Part shown: positions 53,960-62,714 of the stretch, in pieces
How positions within the stretch are numbered: the first letter of the stretch is position 1
How the letters are laid out: the number at the start of each line of letters is the position of its first letter
DNA from: Candidatus Nitrosocosmicus oleophilus
GTDB taxonomy: Archaea > Thermoproteota > Nitrososphaeria > Nitrososphaerales > Nitrososphaeraceae
Direction: 5' to 3'
DNA: 64,000 nucleotides
Assembly: GCF_000802205.1 (NCBI RefSeq)
Contig: NZ_CP012850.1
Coordinates: 1,550,001-1,614,000, forward strand
Made by a program: the position numbers and the translations under genes
The notes under the pieces: model-generated
Database searches by the model: none
Told to the model about the DNA's origin: nothing
Seen by the model: only the letters and a program-made list of their open reading frames with translations

Positions 53960-54445
53960 TTAGCCCGAATCTCCGTCTTCGCCATCATCAGATGATGAGG
54001 ATGGTGATACAGCTGGAGCTGGAACTACTACTACTTGTTTTCCACTTGCGTTGATCAATGCGTTTTGAATCTGAACTAGATTATCTTGTGCTGCACTAGT
54101 GTTATCATCGTTTAAAGCTAAGATTGCTGCATTTGTGTAATTAAGCAATTTTTCATTCATTTCTGGGTCTTGTTGCTTAGATTGATTAGTTTGTGACTGA
54201 GTTTGATTTGCTTGAGCTAATTGTTGTTGTGCTTGATCTTTTTGTTGCTGAGCTTGTTGCATTTGTTGATCGGCCTGCTGTAATTGTTGTTGAGCTTGTT
54301 CTGTAGAATTTTGTCCGCTTGTTTGATTGGTCTGATTTGTCTGTCCTATTATTTGTCCATAGATATTGGAGCTTCCCGTATTTAGTAATAATACCAAGCT
54401 AATGGCTAGTATTACTGGGACGCTAACATTCATGAAAGTCTTCAT
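53960..54445 (-). CDS. secreted Gln-rich coiled-coil protein
   Basis: A 161-aa exported protein: signal VPVILAISLVLLLNTGSSNI (about 9-28), cleavage near IYGQ. The mature part is a Gln/Ala repeat (QQLQQADQQMQQAQQQKDQA, QQQLAQANQTQ) forming a long coiled coil, followed by an Asn-rich helix (NEKLLNYTNAAILALNDDN) and an acidic Ser/Gly end (SSSSDDGEDGDSG). Sequons NQT, NST, NYT, NDT, NAS are present. Probably a surface-attached coiled coil. No family is recognised. Confidence 0.7.
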   Translation of the reverse strand: MKTFMNVSVPVILAISLVLLLNTGSSNIYGQIIGQTNQTNQTSGQNSTEQAQQQLQQADQQMQQAQQQKDQAQQQLAQANQTQSQTNQSKQQDPEMNEKLLNYTNAAILALNDDNTSAAQDNLVQIQNALINASGKQVVVVPAPAVSPSSSSDDGEDGDSG

Positions 54446-54549
54446 TGTAATATCCTATGAAACAAAGTTTTTATAGTGTGATTGGTGCGAGAATAACCTT
54501 ATTTTAGACAATTTTCTAGGATGCTATACTCTATTAGTAAAATCATTAA

Positions 54550-54909
54550 ATGAATAATTTCATTACTATAAATAAAATTTTAATCATTAATGTAGTCTTA
54601 GCGATTTCTTTACTACTCCCCGTAAGTCCAACTTCAACTACCATGAATACATTACTACAACTAACACGCTAATCAAGGCACAGGTCGATCCCAGTCATCT
54701 AAACAAAATGTTTGGCTCGGGACCTTTTGTTTCTTGTAATAATTTGCATGCACAAAGTAAAAGTAAACAAAACAGGGCATTAATCTATTGGCCCAAAGTG
54801 GAGGTAGTGATAAAGGTAAAAGACTGGTGACAATACAACTAGTTCAGGGGACAATGTAAACACACAAAGTAAAAATAATACCTATAGTACCGCTGTCGGC
54901 CAACAATAA
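54550..54909 (+). pseudogene. secreted protein remnant, several frameshifts
   Basis: The first frame gives a good signal peptide: MNNFITINKILIINVVLAIS, LLLPVSPTSTT, then a stop. Continuing frames read TTNTLIKAQVDPSHLNKMFG, SGPFVSCNNLHAQSKSKQN, next GINLLAQSGGSDKGK, and TGDNTTSSGDNVNTQSKNN, TYSTAVGQQ, with shifts near 54655, 54775 and 54825. The pieces look like one exported Ser/Asn-rich protein of about 118 aa. Three shifts in 360 bp make decay more likely than error. Confidence 0.55.
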
Positions 54910-55026
54910 CATATTTTTTTCTTAAGTCGCTGTAGCCTACCATTATTCACTTAGAGTGATTGCACTAATAATGAAAACCGATAATATGCGTAGGATGAGT
55001 AGAGTCAGTTGTGTAGATTAAGGACA

Positions 55027-55518
55027 TTAATTACTTGTAGAGAACAATCCGTCGTCAAGGTTGATGAATGGTTTTTCTGGATGATCTCCTTTTTGGTTTG
55101 TGAATTGTTGACAACTTTCTGCTGTATTAAAACCGGATTCTAGAGGCAAGAAAGGGGAAGAAGTAACGCATACAGAATATGGGGCACCATCCTTAAATAA
55201 ACCAGCTGGGGTTTGAATCGGCTCCATCTCATATGTATTGATACCATCGTTTACCAAAGATTGCATATTTTCAAAAGGCGTATCGGAAGTAGGAACGATG
55301 CAGAATGCTTCTGGATCATTTACCGAATCAAGTGTGACGGTCCCTTCGTATACACAATAACTGAAAGTCCCTTCTACATCCTCACTCCATTGAACGCTAG
55401 GGGTGATCTCAAGACCTTCTCCAGATTGGGCATTAACAAAAGAATTAAGAGCGATAGTATTCATAAATAATATAGATACTAACGATATAACACAAACCAA
55501 TAAGAAAATTTTATTCAT
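55027..55518 (-). CDS. secreted protein with four cysteines
   Basis: A 163-aa exported protein. Signal IFLLVCVISLVSILFMNTIA (about 4-23), cleavage near VNAQ (residue 31). The mature domain has a beta-rich body: SVQWSEDVEGTFSYCVYEGT, PEAFCIVPTSDTPFEN, APYSVCVTSSPFLPLESGFN and AESCQQFTNQKG. The four cysteines may form two disulfides. No family is recognised. It lies next to a secreted-protein pseudogene and is in a region of four exported proteins. Confidence 0.6.
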   Translation of the reverse strand: MNKIFLLVCVISLVSILFMNTIALNSFVNAQSGEGLEITPSVQWSEDVEGTFSYCVYEGTVTLDSVNDPEAFCIVPTSDTPFENMQSLVNDGINTYEMEPIQTPAGLFKDGAPYSVCVTSSPFLPLESGFNTAESCQQFTNQKGDHPEKPFINLDDGLFSTSN

Positions 55519-55743
55519 TAATATAAAGTTATTAACAAAATATTTAAAAACTGAACATTCTAGTCAATAATATCTAGATAGAAAAAGAAGATCTAGTCTT
55601 TAGTAATAACAAGATAGATGAAAATGCCTTGCCATTCATAAAATAGAATTAAGAAGATCGACTGATATTACCAAAACACGAACCATGCAAGGCAACTGAT
55701 TGTACATGTATATAAACTATTATTGACATTACTTTTTGAAGAT

Positions 55744-55911
55744 ATGCTCGGAACTCTTTGGACAATAATTTTGATTATAATAGCAATTATCGTAATAGTA
55801 GTATTACTACGGTTTCTTTTTGGAATATTAGTTATAGCTCCTGTGGGGATGGAATTCGTTAAACCTGGCACAACTACTGATATAGCGTTGTCAATAGTTA
55901 ATAGCATCTAG
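55744..55911 (+). CDS. single-pass membrane microprotein
   Basis: A 55-aa protein from the ATG at 55744 (an in-frame longer start exists at 55723). A long hydrophobic helix, TLWTIILIIIAIIVIVVLLR (about 4-23), then FLFGILVIAPVG and a polar C-terminus (KPGTTTDIALSIVNSI). TATATAAA about 30 bp upstream of the ATG is one of the clearest A-boxes here. The helix and downstream segment might be two membrane passes. Function unknown. The opposite-strand frame is a mirror image. Confidence 0.55.
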   Translation: MLGTLWTIILIIIAIIVIVVLLRFLFGILVIAPVGMEFVKPGTTTDIALSIVNSI

Positions 55912-56410
55912 TTAGTTGGTGAAATAGCATATGCTCCCTGAACACGTATTGTAGAGTGCTACGTTGATCAAAGTGTATGTCATACCATAATAATTTTTCT
56001 ACTTGATATTAATTTCTTTATCCTTAAATAGGTATCATTCTTTTAATCATCTTTTTCCTTCGCATCATGGTGAACGAATTCAAATAGTGTTAGAACAATA
56101 TTGATCACAGAAAGAATGGAAAAAAATTCACGTATTCTTACCGCCTAGCAATATCTTTTTTAATGGTTACACTTGTGAACTTTCTACTAACAACATGTTT
56201 TATTTATTCTGCTTTAATCGACTGCTGATGAAGAGCGAAAAGAAATAACCGTAACAGTTTCCAAATGTCCTCTTATACGATGTTAACTAGAAGTTTTGAG
56301 TGTTCTTTTTAACCATGCCTACTTATTCTCAAGAAATCCAGTAGAGAAATGTATTATTCGAGCTTAACTTGGCGGGCTTGATAATACATAAACAGATTAA
56401 TTCGTAGGAT
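55912..56410. other. intergenic region, nothing recognised
   Basis: No gene seen. Confidence 0.4.
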
Positions 56411-56725
56411 TTAGTTTTCTACTATTTCTCGATGTTCGTTAAAAAAATGTATAAGCAAATTTCTGGAGAATCCATCTATATTCAACTTATCATCGTCAAA
56501 AGAGATTAAGCCGTGACCTATAACCCAATTCATATCCTCCGTAAAACGTTCAAAGGTTAACATATTATGATTTAGTGTTGGGTTATCAAATAGATTTTCA
56601 TATAATTGTTCCATTGTCCAGAGTGTTTTATTAGAATCGTAAATACCCTGTAAGTGCCTGCATAAAACGAGTATCTCTTTTGTTGGTGTGTTACCCTCAA
56701 GACTCATGTTTATTTCTTTATTCAC
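56411..56725 (-). CDS. hypothetical small protein, paralogue of 12398-12667
   Basis: A 104-aa protein (a second ATG lies 7 codons in). It shares its centre with 12398-12667: LWTMEQLYENLFDNPTLNHN, then MNWVIGHGLISFDDDKLNID and a C-terminal helix. The predicted helix-turn-helix and wing layout suggests DNA binding without proof. It ends at FFNEHREIVEN. The gene stands alone; the PRC-barrel-like gene 56794-57033 is 68 bp upstream on the same strand, so they could be co-transcribed. Confidence 0.6.
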   Translation of the reverse strand: MNKEINMSLEGNTPTKEILVLCRHLQGIYDSNKTLWTMEQLYENLFDNPTLNHNMLTFERFTEDMNWVIGHGLISFDDDKLNIDGFSRNLLIHFFNEHREIVEN

Positions 56726-56793
56726 AGTTCAAAGATTTTCTTATTCTATGATATGTTTAATTACTAAAAAAAATATTAACCCTTCGATAATAT

Positions 56794-57033
56794 CTAATCT
56801 TTTATCTTGTAGATGTTCTCAGCGTCTTCCTTTGTTACCCTAAACCACAAATTATGCCCATCATATCTATCGACTAGGTTTTTAGGAATTGAATATACTT
56901 CTTTGTCCACTACACCAGCTTTAGTAATAACATTATCCAGTCGAATTTCCTGTACTTCTCCGAGGTCAGCGTCGTTTATACCTCTTGCCTCTTTTTTAAT
57001 AACATCGTTCCAGTCAATATTGTTGTTACTCAT
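56794..57033 (-). CDS. single PRC-barrel-like domain protein
   Basis: A 79-aa protein from the ATG at 57033 (two codons inside the longest frame). It is just one copy of the domain that heads 24983, 36419, 37785 and 43102: IDWNDVIKKEARGINDADLG, EVQEIRLDNVITKAGVVDKE, YSIPKNLVDRYDGHNLWFRV. It thus shows the domain can stand alone. No DUF2382 part. An ATTTAAAT-like A-box is present upstream. Function unknown. Confidence 0.65.
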   Translation of the reverse strand: MSNNNIDWNDVIKKEARGINDADLGEVQEIRLDNVITKAGVVDKEVYSIPKNLVDRYDGHNLWFRVTKEDAENIYKIKD

Positions 57034-57097
57034 GACCAATATTAATTATCATAATTTAAATAGATATACCGTAATTTTCATAAAGTATGAGATAAAG

Positions 57098-57271
57098 ATG
57101 TCCTTGGTAAATGATTAAAGACAAGAAAGAGTCACAAGAGAAAAGTATACGGTCTTTCGTATTGAGGTTATAAGCGCTGATGAACCCCTAAGATTAGCAC
57201 ATGAAGGTGGATTGCTTCATAATGCCATTGCCAGTCATTATTTCTTAATAACGTGGAGCTTAGATTCGTAA
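57098..57271 (+). pseudogene. short coding remnant with early stop
   Basis: From ATG at 57098 the frame has a TAA at codon 7, then reads RQERVTREKYTVFRIEVISA, DEPLRLAHEGGLLHNAIASH, YFLITWSLDS to the stop at 57269-57271. The latter looks coding but has no start of its own and no family is recognised. It may be a decayed 5' region or a missed upstream start. The region to 57412 is otherwise noncoding. Confidence 0.35.
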
Positions 57272-57412
57272 TACGGAGTAAATCCTTTGTTGTCCCATTA
57301 CTTGCACCGTTAACTCTTCTCCAATAGTAAACCTCAGCAAGAAACAAGCCTTGTGCATAAATTGCCGAATCAGAAATATTTTTATATTTTTATTTATATT
57401 TTATTGGTCAAC

Positions 57413-57643
57413 ATGAACAGAAATGTTCCCGATAATTTGTCTAATCAGATAACAAAGGCAAATAAACCAACAACATCAACTCATGTCAATAAAAAAGCCA
57501 TATCATGTCACCGGCTGTATTGTTTATCTAAAGTGGTTTGCAGATGTACAGAGTGCTCGTTCTATTATTGTTATGAACATGTCCAAACACATCCGCATCC
57601 AAGAGAAAAACTTGAGATTATAGAGGACACAATAAGCAATTAA
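57413..57643 (+). CDS. AN1-type-like zinc-finger protein
   Basis: A 76-aa protein from the ATG at 57413; the longer frame from 57353 adds a hydrophobic leader of unlikely codons (KYFYIFIYILL). Cys/His pattern in the second half: CHRLYC, then CRCTEC, then YYCYEHVQTHPHP, with a C-x2-C-type core and H-x5-H-type end typical of AN1 fingers. The first 30 residues are polar (DNLSNQITKANKPTTSTHVN). TTATATTTTATT upstream of the start is a candidate A-box. AN1 fingers often bind ubiquitin-like or protein partners; the function here is unknown. Confidence 0.65.
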   Translation: MNRNVPDNLSNQITKANKPTTSTHVNKKAISCHRLYCLSKVVCRCTECSFYYCYEHVQTHPHPREKLEIIEDTISN

Positions 57644-57758
57644 TAAGGATGTTGTCTTCTCTCCATCCAGTCTACTAGTATCCATTTTTTTCCTATTTAT
57701 TATGACAGTTAATTGTTCGTATTTCTCTTGCAATTCTCCCTCACTTCTCATTTCAAAG

Positions 57759-58145
57759 CTATTGGTTTATTGTTGGAAAGTTGGGAAAATTATATTGTTG
57801 ATCGATATTCACATTATAAATCAACTTACTTATGAGTAGTTGAAATTGTCTCTTATAGTTTATTTCTGAAAATCGTTTAACAGAATCACTAATCCTCTGT
57901 CTTTCCTCATCAGCCACGTCTAGTGCGGATGCTACTACTTGAGATGCTTGTTCTAACGAATCATATTGATAAATTGTTGGGACGAACTCTGTTTGTCCTC
58001 CAGTAATAGGTACAACAGCAATCAAACCAGCACTCATTGCCTCTACTATGGAAATTCCAAAATGTTCTCCCTCTCGTGAATGGAAATATACTTTACTTTT
58101 CTTCATTATCCCGATTAACTCCTCAGAGCTAGTGACAAATTCAAA
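57759..58145 (-). pseudogene. glycosyltransferase group 1 C-terminal fragment
   Basis: The C-terminal part of a GT4-type glycosyltransferase: SSEELIGIMKKSKVYFHSRE, HFGISIVEAMSAGLIAVVPI, GGQTEFVPTIYQYDS, and the end of the second Rossmann domain. The N-terminal half, including the acceptor-binding domain, is missing; the match continues just past the first ATG (58106) to about 58145 and then the sequence changes to another gene on the other strand. So it is a 5'-truncated gene at a breakpoint. Family is clear, activity not expected. Confidence 0.7.
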
Positions 58146-58523
58146 GAAAAAGCAAAGGATGTAAAGGACGCAGTTCTAGATGCTACAAAAGACGTTGAAG
58201 AAGAGACCAAGATTACCACAGATCCATCGTCAAAAGCATCGTCGTCAAATTCTAGTGATAGAGAATACGAAGAAGGTACTGCTGGAACAAATAGGAATAG
58301 GCAAAGTGATCCCTTAACAGAGTATTCAGATAAAGAACCAAATACTCCTGCTAAGATTAACGCAGGCGAACCAACAGCAGTCAAAAGAGACCCAAGCGAT
58401 CAGAAGATTACATCAGAAGGTCAAAGTGGGACAAGTACCGCTGAAGCACAAGAAGAATATCGTAAATGTGAGATGACAAAGGTGGATTCGCATAGTCATT
58501 CCCATGAGTATTCGTCATGCTAA
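58119..58523 (+). pseudogene. small-helix protein lacking its start, paralogue of 35691-36078
   Basis: An open frame of 134 codons with a stop (TAA, 58116-58118) just before it and no ATG start. It reads SDKFKEKAKDVKDAVLDATK, DVEEETKITTDPSSKASSSN, YEEGTAGTNRNRQSDPLTEY, SDKEPNTPAKINAGEPTAVK, RDPSDQKITSEGQSG, ending with a His/Ser tail (HSHSHEYSSC). It corresponds to the protein at 35691-36078 without its first five residues, so only the start is lost at the junction with the glycosyltransferase fragment. An alternative upstream non-ATG start cannot be excluded. Confidence 0.6.
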
Positions 58524-58677
58524 TATGGTCATTAATCCGCACCGATCAAAAATTATTCTGAAAATAAAGCAAGATGTTCTTTTAATTTTTATAATCTTTT
58601 AACAATTACACTGAAAGTCCGATTTTCTCTAAATTATTTATCTTAGACCTAAACGAAAAAATCACACACTATTAAAA

Positions 58678-58788
58678 TTATTTTATATTTTCAAGTTCTT
58701 TGGAACATTCATTACAGACGGTCTCATCTTCTTTTGAAGTAAATAATTTGCCACAGGATGAACATTTTATTGTATGTTCTTTATACAA
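58678..58788 (-). CDS. small zinc-ribbon ORF
   Basis: A 36-aa frame from TTG at 58788: YKEHTIKCSSCGKLFTSKED, ETVCNECSKELENIK. Two CxxC pairs (CSSC and CNEC), 14 residues apart, make a typical zinc ribbon. An ATG at 58801 in another frame starts MLERI and runs into a stop; removal of one G (AGGATTG to AGATTG) would join it in frame as MLERLYKEH. So the true gene may be frameshifted. It is one of several tiny zinc-binding proteins here. Confidence 0.4.
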   Translation of the reverse strand: MYKEHTIKCSSCGKLFTSKEDETVCNECSKELENIK

Positions 58789-59151
58789 TCCTTTCTAACA
58801 TTTGCAACAAATTATTAAAACAATTACTATCTTGTATTTGTCCTTATTCTATCTCAAATCGCTAGTGAAAAGAATAGGCGAAAATTATCTTAACTGCTTC
58901 CCTGGACAAGCAATAGAGGAGTGGAAACAGTACCTACATGAAGTTAGTTTACCATGAGAAAAGATAAAAGGTCGCACTGGTTCATTGATGGCATAAGAAA
59001 TTAATAAATTATGAATATTTTTCGTGGCGTTAACCAAACTCCTAAAGCTTTGATTACAATATTAAGACGTAAATCTAAATGGATTTTTTGAACTTCACAA
59101 TAATCAACGATGTTTTATTAGGAAATAAGTCAAGTTAATTTTCTAACACAT
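58789..59151. other. intergenic region, nothing recognised
   Basis: No gene seen beyond the possible upstream start of the preceding zinc ribbon. Confidence 0.4.
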
Positions 59152-59832
59152 TTACCTCAGGATCTCGATTACCTTTTTGGCTGCTAGAAAAGCAGATGCA
59201 GGATTCTGTCCAGTTATTATCCTTCCGTCACTAACTACAAAAGGTTTAAAGTTTTCACTTTTTTCAAAATTGCTTCCCACTTCTTTGAGACGATCTTCCA
59301 AAGAAAAAGGAACAGTCTTTTCTAGTTTTACAGTTTCTTCCTCATCATTTGTAAAACCAGTTACTCTTTTGTTTTTTAGTATAGAATTTCCATTTTTGTC
59401 TTTCGCCTGCAATAGTCCAGCTGGTCCATGACAAACGGCAGAAATAACTTTATCATCGTTGTAAAAATCTTCTACTATTTTCTTTAAATCTTTGTCTTCA
59501 GATAAATCCCACATTGGTCCATGGCCACCAGGTAGAAATAAGGTATCATAGTCACCAGAATAAATATCAGATAGAAGTTTGGTATTTTCTAATTTCTCTT
59601 TGGCATCTTTGTCATTTTGAAGGCGCTTAGTATATTCAGTTTGATTTTCAGGTTGTAAACTCTTTGGATCAACAGGTGGTTTTCCACCATTTGGGGATGC
59701 GATTGTAACTTCATATTCATTGTCTGTAAATTCATAGTAAGGACTAGCAAATTCTTCAAGCCAATATCCGGTTTTATGTCCGCTGTTTCCTAATTGATCA
59801 TGAGAGGGTAAAACAAAAAGGACCTTTTTCAT
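59152..59832 (-). CDS. DJ-1/PfpI family protein, Hsp31-like
   Basis: A 226-aa DJ-1/PfpI superfamily protein, class I glutamine-amidotransferase fold. The nucleophile elbow is SAVCHGPAGLL with C134 and H135; E26 or E27 (YWLEEFASPYYEF) could be the third residue, as in Hsp31-type proteins. Other motifs: FLPGGHGPMWDLSEDKDL, KRVTGFTNDEEETV and DGRIITGQNPASAFLAAKKV. Hsp31-like members include glyoxalase III and chaperones, so it may detoxify methylglyoxal or protect proteins. Length is right. It is monocistronic. Confidence 0.9.
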   Translation of the reverse strand: MKKVLFVLPSHDQLGNSGHKTGYWLEEFASPYYEFTDNEYEVTIASPNGGKPPVDPKSLQPENQTEYTKRLQNDKDAKEKLENTKLLSDIYSGDYDTLFLPGGHGPMWDLSEDKDLKKIVEDFYNDDKVISAVCHGPAGLLQAKDKNGNSILKNKRVTGFTNDEEETVKLEKTVPFSLEDRLKEVGSNFEKSENFKPFVVSDGRIITGQNPASAFLAAKKVIEILR

Positions 59833-60141
59833 ATCTTTTGATCTCCAACAAACTATAAAATGCTCATGGTAAAATAGTAATAGTTTAGCTAACTTAATTT
59901 AATGTCTCTAATTAAGGATTATTTAGATTCTAGATATTTTTATCAATTTAGCTTGTAATTTTATTATTTTCTTCAACAGTGTATGACTGAGACAAAGTCC
60001 TGTAATACTTGATACTGACGCGAAATCAATCCAGAGATTAGATTAAAATCATGAATGTGCTTGCAAAGAAATCTTTTATCATATGATTGTTCAAACGGTA
60101 ATTCACGATTTTATTTTACGCTGCCAAATGTATAGGAATTC
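59833..60141. other. intergenic region, nothing recognised
   Basis: No gene seen. Confidence 0.4.
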
Positions 60142-60270
60142 CTAATATGCGTATGCTCCGTCAGCAGGCCTACATTGATTACACAGAGTAGTTTTTTCAC
60201 CTTTATCGTTCTTTGTTATGCTCATTACCTCTACATTTTCCATACCACATTCATCACATCTACCTTTCAT
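60142..60270 (-). CDS. small zinc-ribbon protein (42 aa)
   Basis: A 42-aa protein, ATG at 60270: MKGRCDECGMENVEVMSITK, NDKGEKTTLCNQCRPADGAY. Two CxxC pairs (CDEC and CNQC), 21 residues apart, form a treble-clef or zinc ribbon resembling the C-terminal half of 3857-4072. No other domain. Such tiny zinc ribbons are common in archaea and probably act in RNA or protein binding. The frame is clean, with good codon pattern. Confidence 0.6.
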   Translation of the reverse strand: MKGRCDECGMENVEVMSITKNDKGEKTTLCNQCRPADGAYAY

Positions 60271-60372
60271 AATCATTCATAATCATGAAACTTTAAAAGA
60301 CCAATCTATCCTAGCCAAATACTCTATCCACGTTGATACCTTTATTTCTTGTCTAAATAATTATTAATATGA

Positions 60373-60558
60373 TTACGCCTTTAACTCATCATCTTGGGTT
60401 TCTAAAATACTATTGGCATCATCCTCTGAGCCTACTTCTGAAGCAGAATTTTGTTGGTTTTCCAAAGATGTAGATGATTGTTCAACCTTTGATAATTTTT
60501 TCTTACTTGATCTCTTTGCAGTCTCTATTTTTTCATCTATCCTCTGTTGTTCAGGCAT
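60373..60558 (-). CDS. small charged protein
   Basis: A 61-aa soluble protein: MPEQQRIDEKIETAKRSSKK, KLSKVEQSSTSLENQQNS, and an acidic end (SEDDANSILETQDDELKA). Charge is asymmetric: basic N-terminal half, acidic C-terminal half. No hydrophobic core or family; probably disordered or a nucleic-acid-associated peptide. The ATG follows ATAATATTTGATC, a candidate A-box. Support is moderate. Confidence 0.45.
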   Translation of the reverse strand: MPEQQRIDEKIETAKRSSKKKLSKVEQSSTSLENQQNSASEVGSEDDANSILETQDDELKA

Positions 60559-61136
60559 AACCTGTCTAGTTGATCAAATATTATAAAGCCTAACCAGATT
60601 TGAGCTAGTATTATTGATTCACCACCAGAATCACAGAGTATGGTTAGTTTTGATATGCTGACTTAAGGATGGATCATCATGTCTTAACGCTATATTCAAA
60701 ATTGAACTTCCTCTAAAGTTATTGAAGAATAGTAGGATTGGAATAACAGAATTAATTTATTACGCATAACTTGTGCACTGAATATGATGGGTGACACATG
60801 GTTTTTGACAATAGTTCTTATCTATAGGAACTCGTAATAAATTTGACTAAATACGTGGATTCAACGCAACATTCTTCTGCTGCTTTGATGAATTCCCAAA
60901 GAACCTTCTGATATTACAATGCATATTGCCTATGTTATTATCTATACAATGATATCTGCAGAATGAGCCTTAGTACTGTTATTGTTTTGTTGTTGAGCCA
61001 GCTGGGAGTCTTATCCTCATGATTTAATATCATTGAATCATTTGGATTTCCATAGGACCGAATTCTATAGACCATACTTTGGGTTAGTATACGTGAGTTT
61101 ATTCATTAATCCTCTATCTCAAAATTTATTGTGATT
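60559..61136. other. long intergenic region, nothing recognised
   Basis: No gene seen in this part of the 1.1-kb gap between 60558 and 61710. Confidence 0.4.
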
Positions 61137-61151
61137 AAATACTTTTATTAT
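61135..61151 (+). promoter_or_regulatory. orphan A-box promoter (TTAAATACTTTTATTAT)
   Basis: Same core motif as before the genes at 17548, 24983, 27307 and 28427, yet no frame opens downstream. Transcription would begin near 61164. Confidence 0.4.
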
Positions 61152-61163
61152 ACAATATCATTT

Positions 61164-61230
61164 GCTGACACACACAACCACAAAAAGTAAAACCATTGGG
61201 AATTTTCCCTACCGATGAGGTATTAGGTCA
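61164..61230 (+). ncRNA. candidate small RNA downstream of an orphan promoter
   Basis: Starts about 27 bp after the A-box. Contains a perfect GGGAA-TT-TTCCC hairpin (around 61197-61208), then CGATGAGG and CTGA motifs reminiscent of C/D-box RNAs, though the boxes do not match the consensus well. No open frame longer than 18 codons. The 61231-61709 remainder has no gene apart from an unconvincing minus-strand frame (61497-61688). Confidence 0.35.
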
Positions 61231-61709
61231 TTACTGAATTTATGTTTGTGGCCTATTTGTATGCCTCATTTCTAGTATTCATATCTGAAATCAATGATGC
61301 ATTTTTTTGTCATGCAAATAATCTTATTCATCCTATTAAAATTTTAACTATTTTTTGCGATCTTTTAATAAAAATAATCAAAAAAACGCAAATAGATTGA
61401 GCATATGAGATCCCGATAGACAATGTAACAATACTGGGATTTTTTGATTGTAGTCAACCTTGCGATTCATTTAGATTTAGCAGGACAAGATAATTGTTAA
61501 CCCCATATCATAATAGTGTAAATTAATTCCAAGATTTTATGACGTTTTGGAATTGAATCAATTGAGTTAATTACTAACTCATCATGTACAGAAGAATTGA
61601 AGATGACCATCAAATATAATAGTTGACCATATGTATTAGTCAATTTGCAATTCTCAATTTTAGTAGAAGGATTGAAAGATAAAAACATAAGTCTAGTGTA
61701 ATCAGATCA

Positions 61710-62714
61710 TTGCAGCATCCTAAAAAAAAAATTAATCTGGCCATGTCAGTTCTCGACTTGGTAATGGTAAATACTGGCGGTTCTCCAAGTCAGTCAATGC
61801 GAAATAGTTTGGATTTAGCTCGACATGTGGAACGCTGGGGATATAACCGATATTGGTTAGCAGAACATCATAATATCAAAGGCATTGCTAGTGCGGCTAC
61901 TTCGGTGCTAATCGGATTTATTGCAGGAGGTACATCCACCATTCGAGTTGGCTCCGGCGGGATAATGCTTCCAAACCACAGCCCACTTGTCATAGCCGAA
62001 CAATTCGGAACACTAGAGAGTTTGTACCCTGGCAGGATTGAGCTAGGTTTAGGACGTGCCCCGGGAACTGATAGACTGACTGCTATGGCCTTGAGACGTG
62101 GTGGTCTTGATGAATCAGAGGAAGATTTTCCTAATAGCGTAGAGGAATTGATGAGCTATTTGACACCCCAAACCACTGGTACAGATGTAAGGGCTACACC
62201 CGGAGAGGGATTGAACATACCTATCTGGCTTCTTGGTTCTAGTATTTTTAGTGCTCAACTAGCTGCAGAATGGGGTTTACCATTTGCCTTTGCTAGCCAT
62301 TTTGCTCCTGCACACTTGGAATCTGCTATAAACATTTATCGAGAACGGTTCCAACCTTCTAAAACCCTACAAGAACCTTATATCATGGCTGCTGTTAATG
62401 TGTTTGCAGCTGATACCGATGAGGAAGCAAACCGTCTATTCACTTCCGTACAACTGATGGCGTTAGGAATGATTAGAAGAAATCATGGACTGCTGCAACC
62501 CCCCGTAAGTAATATGGATGACTTATGGGATCAGCTTGAAAAATATGCAGTGGGAGAACGGCTCAAATATTCTTTTGTCGGTGGCCCTGCCAAGATTAAA
62601 AATGGCTTGGAATCCTTTTTGAATCAAACCCAGGTAGATGAAATCATGGGTGTTTCCCATATTTATGACCATACTGCGAGACTGCGCTCTTTTGAGATTT
62701 TATCTTTAATCTGA
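61710..62714 (+). CDS. luciferase-like flavin-dependent monooxygenase
   Basis: A 334-aa LLM-class oxidoreductase (bacterial luciferase fold, MsnO8-like). The barrel begins at [20 protein letters not shown], then [80 protein letters not shown] and [14 protein letters not shown]. The start is a TTG with 11 residues before the internal ATG; the first beta-strand ([11 protein letters not shown]) needs them, so the TTG is preferred. It binds FMN or F420; the electron donor cannot be distinguished from sequence. Length is standard and the frame is intact, unlike the F420-dependent-type pseudogene at 5710-6716. Confidence 0.92.
   Translation: MQHPKKKINLAMSVLDLVMVNTGGSPSQSMRNSLDLARHVERWGYNRYWLAEHHNIKGIASAATSVLIGFIAGGTSTIRVGSGGIMLPNHSPLVIAEQFGTLESLYPGRIELGLGRAPGTDRLTAMALRRGGLDESEEDFPNSVEELMSYLTPQTTGTDVRATPGEGLNIPIWLLGSSIFSAQLAAEWGLPFAFASHFAPAHLESAINIYRERFQPSKTLQEPYIMAAVNVFAADTDEEANRLFTSVQLMALGMIRRNHGLLQPPVSNMDDLWDQLEKYAVGERLKYSFVGGPAKIKNGLESFLNQTQVDEIMGVSHIYDHTARLRSFEILSLI

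Noticed and set aside
57524-57751. 75-aa minus frame
   Set aside because: Overlaps the AN1-type gene on the other strand; could be a remnant but has no support.
61497-61688. 63-aa minus frame
   Set aside because: No family or promoter; lies in the spacer of the LLM gene.
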